NCBI RefSeq assembly: GCF_000002075.1 | Contig: NW_004797274.1 | Location: forward strand, 2,631,435 to 2,695,434 | Direction: 5' to 3' | Source of the DNA: Aplysia californica | Lineage: Eukaryota; Mollusca; Gastropoda; Aplysiida; Aplysiidae | Length of the DNA: 64,000 bases | Part shown: piece by piece, positions 36,201-48,475 of the stretch | How positions within the stretch are numbered: the stretch's first letter is position 1 | How the letters are laid out: each line of letters begins with the position of its first letter | Made by a program: the position numbers and the translations under genes | Notes under the pieces: generated by a model | Seen by the model: the letters and a program-made list of their open reading frames with translations, nothing else | Told to the model about the DNA's origin: nothing | Database searches by the model: none

Positions 36201-39200
36201 AATGTAATGTTGTAGGTGGTTGAAGGGTGTTACTTTTGAGTTCGGGCTGATTGACTGACTGATTGAGTGGGTGGGTGTTCCTGGTAGCTCTTTGTCCTTC
36301 TTATTTTGTCAATGCTCATGTGTCACAACATGATGCTAACTATTTTTGGGCATACAGAGTTATTGGTATCATCTTAAAACTTGTTCCTTTTCCTTGCTTT
36401 AGATTTTTTTAAAAATACGCATCTATCTTGTACCGCTGTTGAGATATTTGCAATTGAAGGAAGTGCAGGTTGCCTGATGTCAAGTAAAATTAACGAGAAA
36501 ATAGCTGTCAGAGTTTGGTGACTTCAAAAGAAACTGGAAAAAAAGGAAACTGCAAATCTACAATAAAATCCACACAGAAATGTGTTTTAAATTATTTTTA
36601 AAGGGGTGGAGTAAAAAAAAATTTTTTTTTACAAGAACAAAAAAATAGCAGTTTCTTCGATTTCACTAATTTTGACAAGAGCCTATTTCACCATGATGAC
36701 GCTCACATATTCTTCTACCTCTTAGTTCTTAGTTATGTTTACTGTTAGCATGTGCTTTTCTTTCCTACTGCATGTGTGTCTCTATTGTCTATCATGCCAG
36801 AGGTGAAACATCTTTTAGTCTGTTTTCCATATATATCTTTTTTTTAAGACTCCAAATATTTATTATATCTTTGCTTTTAAGAATTAGGTATATTGTTTAT
36901 GAAAATTTTGTCACTTTCATTAAATTTATAAATATTAGCTATCTAATAAAACTCAGTACATGACTGCCACTCGAAAAATGCAAACGTGTTTATTATTTAA
37001 TTATCTTAGTGTTCAATGTGGGGAGACACCTTCTGTTTGTCTTTATTTCAGGAAAACAGGATTCGCATTACTCTGCTGAACAGAAACTCAAAGTACAGGA
37101 ATATCTTGAACCGGGAAGAGGTTTGTGCTTTTTAAAGCAGGGATAGTGGTTGGTTGGCGGGTGCTCTGCTGTGGTTTGCTCCTTTTTTCATATCAAATGT
37201 CTATCGTCTTTATCTCTCCTCCTTTTTTGTGTTTGATACTCTCTTGGTTAACCTCTAATCTTTGGTACTGATATGACCTAATTTTGTTGCAAGTGCCGTA
37301 TAACTCTTACTTAAACAAAAAAGGTGGTTCTTGTGTCTTTTTGTGTGAGGGCAGTGAAATGTGTTCTGAACCATTGTTTCAGTTTAGGTTGTCACTCAGT
37401 AGGCTCTTTTTAGGGGTGGGGGGGGGGGGGGGAAAATACAACTGAATAAGAGTTGCAGATTCAATGGGAAAACTGTGTCCAGTTCTGTATTTTTTTCTAG
37501 AAGAATTTGTAGAATATTGTTGTTGTGAATTTACTTGATTCAGTCTGATAACTCAGAAGCAGAGACTGTTATGGTTATAACTATGACTTGTCAACAAAGC
37601 TTATGCCTTCTTGGTTATTGACCTTTTGAGAAAATGACAACAACCCTCACTAATGTTATAACTTTCTCTCTCTTCTGTCTGAGGTGTGATTCATGTACAG
37701 TAGCCAATCAATACACATGTTCTTGTAGGTGCAGTGTATGCATATCAGTCGTCTGAAACTAGCACTCCAACAGAATTTTTTTGTGTCTCTGTTATTTTCT
37801 CTTCAGCTTGCTTCAGCTTTGAAAACAGATGGGGAATTTGAAGTCACTGTCGTGGAGTATAACAGGTCAATATTTGTAGTGTTCTTTAATTTTTCATGTA
37901 TGTATGAATGTTTGATAAGTTCTCAATTTCCTTTTCACTCGTCGTACTTTTCGTTTTAGTCATAAGACATGTATTAATTTGCAGATATTGTAGTATTTCA
38001 AATTCATTAAAAATGCAGAGATAAGTAAAGTTCAAAGGTAATAGATCATGTATTCTATTAGAAAGTTTCACCAACTGAGGCTTTGTGATCTTGACTTTTT
38101 CTCACCAATTTTCCTGTCAGTTTTAAGTTTTATGTCTTTGATCCACCTCACCACAACCTGCACTTCCTTGTTGGACATTAGAGTCTATTCTCTTTAACCC
38201 TATCCATACGCCTGGGGTCATTTTGTACCCCCGCGGTTGTATTCTTTACATTTTAGAATACTTCTAGTACGAAGATCTTTTTGAAACTTTCAGAATTTCT
38301 CAAAAAATCATTTTGACAGACTGCTATGCTCAGCGTACGGACCAGATTAACGAGTAAATTTCCTCTTTGAAAAGTGGTGGCACAGAGTTCCTCACATCGT
38401 ATGAATATGATAGAACAACACGGTGTACGGATAGGGTTGACTCTTATTCTCCGGCAAGCCGCCCAGGGCTCGCAGTCGGAACCCCTGTGCCGGTGAGCCG
38501 CTGACAGCGGCTCGGGCTCAATCCTTTACGACGACTTCAACATTAAATTACTTTTCGGCAATTGCCGAAAACAGGTCTCTTAAACCGGAGGTTCATTCAT
38601 CAGATGAAGAGCTATCGAAATAGGTTTGTTAATTTCGATTTCATGACAATGACGTTTTTGTCATTTTTAGATTTAGCACCAAAAAGGGCCCCTCTGAGAT
38701 AAAGAGGTAAGTAAGTCACGAAGGGTGATTTTTTTCATCGGAGGCACTTTTTAATGTATGTTTGATCATACGGGGTGGTCGATCTCCCATGGGTAGAAGT
38801 TTCAGTGTTGTATTAAAATCTATCAGTTTTGAGACAAGGGTCTTAAAAGAATTTGGTATTGTTGTCTTAACATTCAAATCCATCTGTTGCCTTTTTTATG
38901 TAATGAATTTTTTTTCTTCCACAGGCAAATGCCGTTTTATGACCAATTAGTGGTAAGTTATTTGCTACACTGAGTTACTTTCCCAAAGTCGGCACCCTTT
39001 CCAGGTTGCTTACTGGTGCACCTTTTTTAGCACAAACTAAACATTTTTTGTTGCAGTTTAAATAGTAGAAATTTCACCAGTCGGTCAAATCAAGCTGAAA
39101 GAAAATGGTGACCAGATGTCCGTTTTTACTGATGCATAATTCATTTCTTTACATGGTTCAGACAACACAAAGTCCCTTTTTTTAAAAATTGTGCACATGT

Positions 39201-42200
39201 TTGCCTTGAGGTTTGCTGTTAATTTAGTTATTAAAGGTGTTCTGCACTTTGATCTAGGACATCTTACACTATGGTAGCGATCACAATAGTTAACAAGGTA
39301 TGTATGATGTTCAGTTCTTGACCCAGAAAACTTTATCATTTCTTCATTGTCTTATGTTTGCTTGTTCCATGCTGTAACTGATGACTGTCTGGTGTTCTCC
39401 CCAGGTCTCTCACAATTCCGACATCCTCATCGGCATGCATGGCGCAGGGCTGACCCATATGTTGTTCCAGCCAGACTGGGCTGTTGTCATGGAGCTGTAA
39501 GTTATCTTCTCCACTCTCTAAGGTATTGCGCGGGGTTCATATCCATTATAATTTACTTTAAAAAACCTAAAGGCTCACTTCTGTTTGGACATGATCATTG
39601 ATGTCTGTCGCAAAACGAAACGTTCATTCCTTCTCCAGCAATACTGTCTGGTTGGCACTTCTTTCCATATTTTTGTTGACTTTGAAGAACTTATTTCCTT
39701 TATTGTTAAATTCAGATATCGTGCCAATTTTCATCTTCTGCTTGTAGCTTAAGTGAGATTCAGCTGAGTGTTTAGACGTTCACACACTCTCCTCCTCCTA
39801 CACCCCCCCCTGCCCACCCCACCTTCCGTGTTAATCAATCATGTTTTAAACACAATCGATCTTCATTATACCACCCCTCGATATACCGCCAGCCCCCTCC
39901 CCTCTGCCAAGTTTAACCAGTATATGAAAAAGAATCCCTATATAAACATAGAATTTGCTTCTTCACAACACCATTTGCCAACTGTCTGAGTGGTACCGCT
40001 CTAATTAAACTAATGTAAATTTTCCCTGCCATACTGCCAGCGAACTAACCATCAGAAGTGCACACTACACCCAGTGCAAGGCACCCACTTGTTGACGACT
40101 GCTTGATAATCTCTCTCCCAAGCTACCTTGACCTGCAGGCAAAATATATGTTGTTACTAGATATCACACCAATGACCCCAAAGCTGGTGTGCACCTGAGA
40201 TTTTTTTATTTTATGAGGGCTCACATTCGAGAACTGACAGGCTTTGGGTAACAGGGTTTGAATTTGTACACACAAACACACATACACACACACAAACACA
40301 TACACAAAGAGAGAGAGTGGCTTTTCAAACACTGATCACACATCACAATCGTTCCCCTTGACAATAGGCAGTCAGGGCTATTTAACAGAGGAACCCCGTT
40401 AAACTGCCAGCCGTGTTATTCTATCAACTTCATGCTTGTCCAAGGGTGGCGGTATAACAAGGTCTGATTGTATAAACACACACAATTTGTCCCAACACCA
40501 GTGCTGTGTGTTTTGTCACTGTTCTGTGGTTACAAATTATAATACAGTAGTCTCCGCCTAAGATTCCACCGCTTACGATCCCGGTTCGCTTAAGATCCCG
40601 CTGTTTTAAGAAAACAGAATTTTTTACTATACAAAAGTCACCCCTAAGATCCCGCTCTGATTCACTCTGAAGGTCTACATTTGGCTAAGATTCAGCTTTT
40701 CAGATCATAATTTGCGGAACAAAAACCCGAGCGGGACAGCCGATCAGCCAAGAGTGAAAAGTTGAGATCAATAAACTGTCCGTCGCGTCAAAGATCAGCC
40801 ACTATCATGAATGTGATCACATACACGTTGTAAAACTCGATGAAGCGATACAATGTTTGCCCCCGACGGGATCACACCAGGGTGTGAACTGACCGACACG
40901 TTTGTTTTCTCAGAACATCGCACTCACACCTGAGCTCTCCCCCTAAACTTACATCACTCGCTGGGTGGGTAGGGCCTACACGTTCGCTCCAGGCGGGATC
41001 ACATTGAACTGTGAACTCTTCCCTGACCATTGCAGAAGTTGTCTCTACTCCGGAATTTGCGAAACAGACTGAATTTTAATTGGTGTGTTCACAACGTAAT
41101 GGTGTGTAACGACAAAGGCGGTTGGGGGGGGGGGGGCTCGGTCAGAGATGGAAAGCTATAAATTTTCGACAGGTAAAGGGGAGGGGCAACTGGTTAAGCG
41201 TATATCTTGAGACTCATTTTAGGATAATAAGAGAAAATGGCACGACTCATGCCACTGTGCACTGTGATAGGCCATCAAGGTTAACCACTCTGTGCTCGCC
41301 ATATGCCATAAACCCACCAAGGGGTCACATCAGTTCATTTTAGAGTTGAGGGAGACCATTTTGCAGATTGTGAGCCTTAGCATGGGTCACCATAGATTCT
41401 TCCCTGGGTTCATCGGTTAAGATCTCGGTTCGCCTAAGATCCCGCATTTCCTTGCTCCCGAGCACCGGGATCTTAGGCGGAGACTACTGTATATTGTGAA
41501 CTGGACATGTTGGAAAGGGAAGTCTTGTATTAATTTAACTTATCCTCTGTCTCTCTTTGTTTCTTTGTTTGTGTGTGTGTTTGTGTTTCCGTGTGTGTAT
41601 GTGTGTGCAATTGTGTATATGTATGTGTTTGTTTATGTATGTGTGTTTCTGTTTGTAGCTACAACTGTGAGGATGCCGGCTGCTACTTTGATCTGGCCAG
41701 GCTGCGTGGGATCCGCTACATGACGTGGGAGAGAAAGGACAAGCTGGTACAGGAGGATGAGGTGAGTCCCGGTGGTCAGCATCAGTGGGTGGTTGGAAGG
41801 AGTCACTGGTAGGTTCTCCATCTTTTCTTCCCTGTGTTGTTTCTGTCTGTCTGTATCTCTCTGTCTTACTTGTTCCAGGCACTAACTAACCTTGATCATA
41901 TCGAATTTCTTCTCAAGCAAATGGTCAAGATATCTGTAGACGCTGCTCTGCTATGGTGTCATTTTGAAAGACCCACAATCCTTTTCATTTGGCAATGTTT
42001 ATATATATACTTGTAATGGGTTGATGGTCTGCTCCCTCTACTTCTTTTCAGTGTTTCAATTGGTCTTTACTTTAGCAATTATTATACCAAATCTATGATC
42101 TTAACAGCAGTTGGTTTACCCCGCATAGAGATAAAGAGTTAATCTAATTAGGAAACTTTCTTACTTTGAAGAACATGCTGCGTTGTTCATCTTGTTCCGA

Positions 42201-42487
42201 GATATTTTCCCTTGTGGTCACTTCTCAGATTTCTATCTCCATCCAATGTTCTGAAACTGAATGAATTCTTCTTTGTCCTCCTCCATCTCAAGGGTCATCA
42301 TCCAACATTGGGTGCCCATGCCAAGTTCACGAACTACTCATTCGACCTTTCTGAGTTCATGCGGCTCATCTATCAAGCAGCCAAGCATGTTCGGAACCAC
42401 CCAGCTTTTCTGAAGGCCAGGAGAGATCGGTACCCGCCCTCGACTGACTCAGTCAGTGACACTGAAAACCCCAAGGTTGAACTCTGA
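24217..42487 (+). CDS. EOGT: EOGT, EGF-domain-specific O-GlcNAc transferase, complete, 16 coding exons
   Basis: ER-lumenal GT61/DUF563 glycosyltransferase that puts O-linked GlcNAc on Ser/Thr of EGF repeats such as those of Notch. Exons: 24217-24378, 24953-25050, 26125-26233, 26854-26954, 28192-28302, 29064-29170, 30619-30722, 31764-31856, 33071-33142, 36016-36102, 37052-37120, 37807-37865, 38925-38952, 39405-39496, 41659-41761, 42293-42487. Sum 1590 nt, 529 aa; human EOGT is 527. Phases agree at every junction. Seen: an N-terminal signal peptide ([18 protein letters not shown]), [44 protein letters not shown], the GT61 hallmark [31 protein letters not shown] and KFTNYSFD. The C-terminus is KVEL, a KDEL-type retrieval signal (human EOGT ends RDEL). 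The start was chosen at the first ATG (MM) after the acceptor at 24200, followed at once by the signal peptide. Introns hold several transposon insertions. Confidence 0.96.
27061..27855. mobile_element. MITE family M1, copy with a nested SINE
   Basis: Left end tgcggtggaatcaggcgttc, right end gcgcctgatttcgccacact, inverted to each other and to the ends at 46749 and 47183. Body landmarks: tttttgggcatgtggagtta, ttggtatcatc, gaaatccacacaaaa, gatgttgagcc. The body is interrupted at about 27412-27771 by a tRNA-derived SINE. EOGT intron between 26954 and 28192. Confidence 0.75.
27412..27771 (-). mobile_element. tRNA-derived SINE (family S2), copy 1
   Basis: On the minus strand it begins gtggcctagtggttaggcta (tRNA A box), then a B-box region ggttcgggggttcgag. 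It continues through cctaggtcggaatgggtacc and ends in tataaatgctatatatta and an (ATT)n tail at 27413-27440. Inserted in the M1 MITE, so it is younger than that insertion. Confidence 0.8.
32044..32170. mobile_element. piggyBac-like end, related to the 12167 element
   Basis: TTAA at 32040-32043 is followed by CCCTTGGAGCCCTGACCTAC, close to the left end at 12167. The other end is not clear. EOGT intron. Confidence 0.45.
32655..33010 (-). mobile_element. tRNA-derived SINE (family S2), copy 2
   Basis: Same layout as 27412-27771: a minus-strand head with tgtagtctagtggtaaggct (A box), then a B-box region, gaaatgggtacccggccata, and a tail at 32660-32690 with (TAG/TAA)n. EOGT intron, ending about 60 bp before exon 33071-33142. 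Confidence 0.8.
33334..35544. mobile_element. hAT-like element, about 2.2 kb, no intact transposase seen
   Basis: Ends CAGGGCTGCCTAAATCTACC and, inverted, CAGGGCTGCCTACCTC. Flanking GGTCACAC and GGTCACAT give a near-perfect 8-bp duplication if the element starts at AGGGCTGCC. Both subterminal regions repeat ctaccga/ctacctgatttt-type motifs (gattttgggcc in each). The centre (33950-34460) is shared, inverted, with 15290-15770. In the EOGT intron between 33142 and 36016. Confidence 0.7.
35803..35940 (+). mobile_element. Single end of a CAGTGGAGTC-type DNA transposon
   Basis: tacagtggagtccgtttaaa followed by gttaatccgaa and gttaaaccgaag repeats, related to the end at 21583. It lies about 80 bp before EOGT exon 36016-36102. 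Confidence 0.4.
36320..36708. mobile_element. MITE family M1, diverged copy
   Basis: tatttttgggcatacagagt, ttattggtatcatc, gagatatttgcaattgaagg, aaatccacacagaaatgtg and tttgacaagagcctatttca match M1 in order. The left inverted end is badly eroded. EOGT intron. Confidence 0.65.
37135..37320 (-). repeat. R1 repeat, copy 5
   Basis: Reverse copy starting 15 nt after EOGT exon 37052-37120: ggttggttggcgggtgctct through aaatgtctatcgtctttatc to caagtgccgtataactctta. In EOGT intron sequence. Confidence 0.75.
38198..38436. mobile_element. Short TTAA-type MITE, 239 bp
   Basis: Preceded by TTAA (38194-38197) and followed by TTGA (38437-38440). Inverted ends are CCCTATCCATACGCC and CCCTATCCGTACACC, with 2 mismatches in 15. 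No coding capacity. EOGT intron between 37865 and 38925. Confidence 0.65.
39853..40470. mobile_element. TIR element with CAATC ends, about 618 bp
   Basis: Left CAATCGATCTTCATTATACC and right (inverted) CAATCAGACCTTGTTATACC pair over about 27 bp, with ccgcc/gtggcggtat repeats inside each end and TA on the right. A CA-rich microsatellite lies at 40269-40305. EOGT intron between 39496 and 41659. Confidence 0.55.
40545..41489. mobile_element. CAGTAGTC-ended pogo-like element, 945 bp
   Basis: The left end CAGTAGTCTCCGCCTAAGAT and the right end inverted are the same for at least 20 bp. Both are flanked by TA (40543-40544, 41490-41491). Subterminal aagatcccg motifs repeat several times at both ends, as in pogo/Tigger-type elements. 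No transposase frame. A decayed relative is at 54050-55010. It lies next to the 39853 element in the same EOGT intron. Confidence 0.75.
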
Positions 42488-45400
42488 CCGATATATATGC
42501 TTAGCACTTTTACCAAGTGTCTTTTTGACTGGGCTGATGCAAGCATGTTCACCTTTTTATTGTTTTTTCATGACATTAGGTCTATTATGAGTTTCAGAAT
42601 TTACATGTGTAGATAATTATAAATCAAATGAAAATTTTTCATAAATGTATCAGTATCAGATAGGGACTGCTAACAAGCGTTACTGCATGCTTAAAAGCAG
42701 CCTTTAGGCATTTTCCTAAGGACTGTCTACCTCCTGCCATTAGTTGTGTTGATATAAATGTGTGATGTTATGGCCTCAGTGCATATATTTTGTTCGTTCT
42801 GAAAATTTACTTTTGGGAGTCTGTTGTTAGCTCAGTTGGCAACTTATTTGACTCTCTGTGCTGAGGACTTAAAGACTTGTTTTGTTTTCAGAACGAGGCA
42901 GCTGATACTGTTAAAGCTAATGACTTTAAAATCTTCTGTCCTCATTTGTTTACTGATGTAATTGGGTAAAGACAGGTGCTCACATAGTCTGATGGACGTT
43001 TGCAATTTTTTAAAGGGAGCAACACCTGTCTGTGGTAATAATGTTTTTTTCATTTTTGGACCATAAAATGGTAACATTTTGTTTGCATCTTGTTGCCCTG
43101 TAGGGATACTACCCATTTATTTAATGGGCAAAGGCTGGTGCTTTCATTTCAAAGTTTATGTATGTGATTTTTTAAAAACATATTGCTGCCTCATTAAAAT
43201 AATGAACTCAAGTTTTATAAGACCAACTTGTGAGTAGACAGTAAGTTAATGTAGCAGCTGTTTTACTGGTAAACTCAATGTGTTCTCCCAGAGCTCTGGG
43301 TTTTTCATTTTTCATGAATGTTGAATAATTCAAGACAGAAATCCAATTGACACTGGTTGATATTACAGTTTTGTAAGGAAACGGATATGTCATTATGTCG
43401 TATCCTACTGTTGTTTTGCTTGTTTGCTTTTTTTTTAAACTTAAGAATACTTTGAGAAATCCGCTTTCCCAACTTTTCGATCTCATACTGTCTTGCGATA
43501 CAAGAATTTAATTTATCTTCAGCTGTTTCAGCAAACGTGTGCCGGGGGGGGGGGGGGGGGGGGGGGGGGTTGACGCTTCGGTTGATCCAACTTTTTTTTC
43601 ATCTTGATAAATTTTGGGGCAAACACTTGAATTTTCTGTGCCACTCTGAACTGGTTCAGTGGTTTATCTGCAATCATATACTGTGTTCTTTGATTCTTTT
43701 AATCTTCTATAATAATCTCATACAGTTGTCCAAAATTCTTTTAATCCTCACAAAACCTGTTTCAGCAGTTTGGGATCTTAATTATTAGGAGGTGAGATTC
43801 ATGGCTGTAGCCGTGAACCTGTGGCACCGATGTACCTGCTTTGTTCTGGAACCCAACACACTGGAAAGTTAATGGTGTGCTTGTACATGTACTGTGATCT
43901 TCTGTTTTGGAGAATAAGGAGTTTGCTCAGGTTTTACAACTTACCCTTATTTGTTTGCTCAATGACTTCCAAGGGTGTTTCTTTTTTCAACCGAGTTGTG
44001 ATGGCAAGTGAAAGATAAATCTGAATGTTTATTATTGATGTTGTTAAAGGCTTGAGAGTGTTGAAGTTGTCTCGATGTTTATGTTTTTCTCTTCTCAAGC
44101 AAAGAGTGAATTTTAAGACAGACAATGTTTTTAGATAAAGGAAGAATGTTGTCTAGGTCCTGGTCTCAGAGTGAAATAGAAAATGGTCAAATGAACAAAG
44201 CTGTTGTGATTGTAGGTTTTCCAAGCTACTTATTTGAGAGATTGGATTCTATAAAAATAACCAAGTAATATGTCCTTAGCGTAAGGTTTTCTAGTAAACT
44301 GTTCAGCAGTGCTAGTTAAGTTCCCTATCTTCATTTGAATAACTGGCCTTTAGCAACATGTTTTTCTGGTTAATGTTGCATCTTTTGTGCGAGTTGACAA
44401 AGCATTTTATGAGCTTCAGCCAGTTACCTCCCATCATTTCTTATTGTGGACAGTGATGAAAAAAAAATTGTAGACATTTTTGTTATTGAGTCTTAAATGG
44501 ATTTTTTTTTTTTTTACTTTTGCTTTTTGACTTTTTTGTCTTAGTTACTTTTTTGTAAAATTTAATGTTTTTATGGTGCCGATGAAATAAGAGCCCTTTG
44601 ATTAAATGTCTCTCACATTTTTCTGATTGCAATAGATGAAAGTTTTCTTTCCTTTTTTCACACCTGTCAGTGTTGTGAATACTGGCACTGTACTTGTGTA
44701 TTTGAAGTCTTAATTGCATCTTTATGTTGTAGATTTAGATTTGAATTAGATTTTGGTGACAGGGATAAAAGTTTTTATATATTACCTTTGTAGTTACTGT
44801 TTGTTATAGTACTTTGTATTCTGTCATTTTCTGTCAGGGGCGGAAGATTATGAACAGTTGATTATTCCCTAATTGTTGTATTGTTCCATATGTGGTACAC
44901 TGATGTTAGATTTCAGGATGAAACTATTGTGACGGCAGCATCACTTGAAGGTACATTCCGCAACCTACTTGTAGCTTATGTGTATAAACAGCTCGGCGTT
45001 ATTCACCAGTTAAACAATAATGAAGTGTGTTCAAAGTAAAGGAATGTCTGAGCCCTGCAGAGACAGGGGTAAAAGCTTTGTGCAGAGACTTTTGTATTGT
45101 GTTCCGTTTAAGGATGGGTTTTTTAAATTTTTTTTTAGATTTCTGAGTCTCTTTTATGCAGAAAAAAAAAACTTAAGGCTTCTGAGGTCATAGTTTTATT
45201 CAGTAAGTTCAGATGTATTGTGTTCTGCTCCTTATTTAAAGGCTCAAGATTGTTTTTTTCTCTTCAAGCCATGCATTTCCTTGATGCCGGCAAATGTAGA
45301 ATTTTTCATTGTGAAGCCACATAATTTATGGCACAACTGTAGGCTCCTTGATGTAAGTGTAAGACATAGAATCTAATTTGTGAAAAAGGGAAAGACTTGA

Positions 45401-46748
45401 ACCTGTTCATGCTATGTGAACTTCATGGGACAATCACAAGAACTCTTTGCCATAGTCTCATTTTATTTTGTGACAATCAAATAACCAACCGTAGTGGGCA
45501 GTTATTAAGAAGGTTTTTTTGCCTGTCAGTTCAGTATTCTGCAATGGATCATGCCATTTTACTTGCTACAATTGTGATTTTTATGTAAGGCTTACTTGCT
45601 CGCTTGGTTTAAAAGTGTTGTCAGGGGCTGTTTTATTTTAAACTCACTAAAGATGCATTTAACTGTGCTTTCTTTGGTTTTGTTTCTCCTCTTGATTTAT
45701 ACTCTCTGGTGGGAACATGTTACATAGAACAGACTTTTTATTCAATTATATTTCTCATTGAATTAAGATATTTGCTATTGGCACTCCCCATAACTTTGAC
45801 TTACAAAAATTCCATAATCGATATGTCTGGAAGCCTAACCACTGCCACACATTCTCAATGCATTTTCAACCGTGAACAAACACTGAAATTTGGGTTTAGG
45901 AGGCTGAGATGGTCATTATGGGTCAAATAAATATACACTACATCAATATACTGAATTGTGTAAAGATTGCCAAATTATGGTCCTTGAAATCACTCACAGT
46001 CAAGGCTGCTACTGTGGATCCTCTTCCGAATCACGGAGACACAAAAGGTGGCCCTTACCAGCTGTTTGTTGAGCTAATGTCTCATTTTGGCTGCATTTCA
46101 CAATGCAGGTGTGAAAATTATTAAATTACAAAGTAAGTCCTTTGTTCTAGGTTTTCACAACTTTTATTGGGATACAAAGCTGTTTTGAATTTTTAAAGGT
46201 ATTTTATGCTCATCGTAAAAAAAAAAATACAAAACTGTTTTATAGTAGGCCTACATGGTACTGGACCACAATTTATGAGAATATGTCCAAAAAATTGAGA
46301 CAAAAAAGACAGTGATGTGTCAGTCATACAGAGTGAATATATGAAAGAAATAGTTGTGCATCTGACAAAAGCTTCCATTTCACGGTGGCAAGAAATGTCA
46401 GAATAGCAACTGTCTTAAAGTTTGATATGAATTTCTAACACGTCACTTGAGTGTGGGGAGGGCCAAGTTCTCTGTATTTGTAAATGAAAGGCTTCGAGTG
46501 GATGTCAATTTTTTCTTTTTGTCTGCATTGTTAACTGCTGACTAGTGAATTTTTCTGTCAACTTCACCATATGAAGATCTTACCGTTACTGTTGCCACAA
46601 TGTGCCTCTAGCCATAAATATATACAAGCTGGATCAGCTGATCACCTTTTTTATTTTGCCTATGCAATGAGGGGCATCGTTGATTAATTTTCAAATATGT
46701 ACTTTGCTTTCCTTTATCTGTTAAATCCTGTGTATAAATTTAACATTT

Positions 46749-47183
46749 GTGAGGCAGCGTGGTGGAATCAGGCTCTCGTCAATTTTTGGGCATGTAGAGT
46801 TATTGGTATCATCTTAAAGCTTATTCACTTGTTTTTATTTGGATGAAAAAAATATACATTTATCTTGAATACAAGTCGAGGTATTAGCGAAAGAAGGAGG
46901 TGGGGGTCACCTGTTTTCAGAGTTAAAATTAGTGAGAGAATGGCCGCCAAAGATTAGTTATTTCCAAAGCTTAAGAGTCCGTGGTAACTGAAAATTTACA
47001 TTTTTTGTGCCTTTAATCAACGTTTTCTAAAAAATCCACACAGAAATGAGTTCTTAAATGGTTATGAAAGGTGTTGAGCCAAAAAACAAAAATTATATAA
47101 AAATTCACCAACCTGCGGAAAAATGCAAGTTAAATCAGTTAAATTATTTTGACGAGAGCCTGATTCCACCATGCTGCCTCACA
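46749..47183. mobile_element. MITE family M1, best-preserved copy, 435 bp
   Basis: Terminal inverted repeats of about 33 bp differ at one position (tgaggcagcgtggtggaatc and its inverse ending gctgcctcaca). No transposase. It lies in the probable EOGT 3'UTR or flank. The end sequence does not let me name a superfamily; a clean target duplication is not visible. Confidence 0.8.
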
Positions 47184-48475
47184 TTTTATAAGTACGGGTG
47201 GAGGAGGGGTGCTAATCATCTTTTAAAACCTGCCCTTGCTTGCCACACTGTCAATTGTGATTAACAACTGCAAAATGAACTTGTCACCACATGTGACAAT
47301 AATATAAAATTGTTCTATAAAGTTTTCTTAATTATTCATCAGTGTTTGAATCAGATATTTACCTTTATGCATCATCATAGTCTATCAAGTCAAATATCTA
47401 AAAGTGATAGAATATATTTCTGTACCGGTGACTGATATTTAAACAACAGTGAACTTTATGACTTTCATGCTCATACTTAAGGGAGTGAGGCCCATAGTGA
47501 TGACACGTGGATGTCTTTCTTTGTGGAGCCTTGCTCTAGCTGTCATGTGGGTGGTTTGGAGATGCCTTTGGTAGGTCCAACTTTTTTCCTCTGGCTATGT
47601 TGGCCTGTCTGGTTTTCCTACTACCACATGATCAACATTGGCTTGATCTGCTAATGTTGGGGTTTAACAAAAAAAATTTTGTGGGTTTTTTCCCCCCTAA
47701 TTGTATGAAACTTAACTCCAATTCAAAGCTAATATTTCTGCTGGAAACCTTTTACAAAGTCCGGTCTTTAAAAATTATCTCCTAATTATAGCTTCAATTT
47801 CTGTTTAGATCCTCAAAGTTGAATTACAAACTCCATCTCATTATTTTTGAACACCATGAGTGATACAGGTTTCATGGAAGCCATTCTACTTTAGATTTTA
47901 AGGATGATGTTCTTTCCGTTAATATTCATCCACACTTGTGTCTCTTTTATAACATTTTCAGCAAGTAATTTCAGAAATGTATTTCTAATACTGTACATGT
48001 TCAGCACAGCATCTGTGACATTGGTCAGTCTCGATAAAGGGCTTCGACACAAGAGAATGTTTCAGGATATTATTTGACCCAAACATTTTGCCTGGCATCT
48101 GTGTGCCAGGTTCCTGTCTTGCCCTCGTGTAGGATGTGTTTATGTTGATCAACAGCTGCTGTGGTGCTACCTGGTTGTTGTATGGTGCTATCAAACACTT
48201 ACTGGGTGAGAATTTTTTTTATAGTATTATTCCCCCATAGGAACTTAAAAGCCTGTCTCACCAATAAAAGCTTTTGTTGCAAACTTACATTCATGCTGGT
48301 CTTTGTTATGACCAAGGTGTATTTTTATATCTTTGTGTTGTGTAAAATTATTGGAAGAATGACATGGAATCCAGTCGAAACCTGAGCTACCCAGCAGTAC
48401 TGTACAGCTTTTACTGGTCCTGTGGTTCAGAAAGAACCCATGGCTAACACCCTAAATCAAAATAATAGTTCTCTG

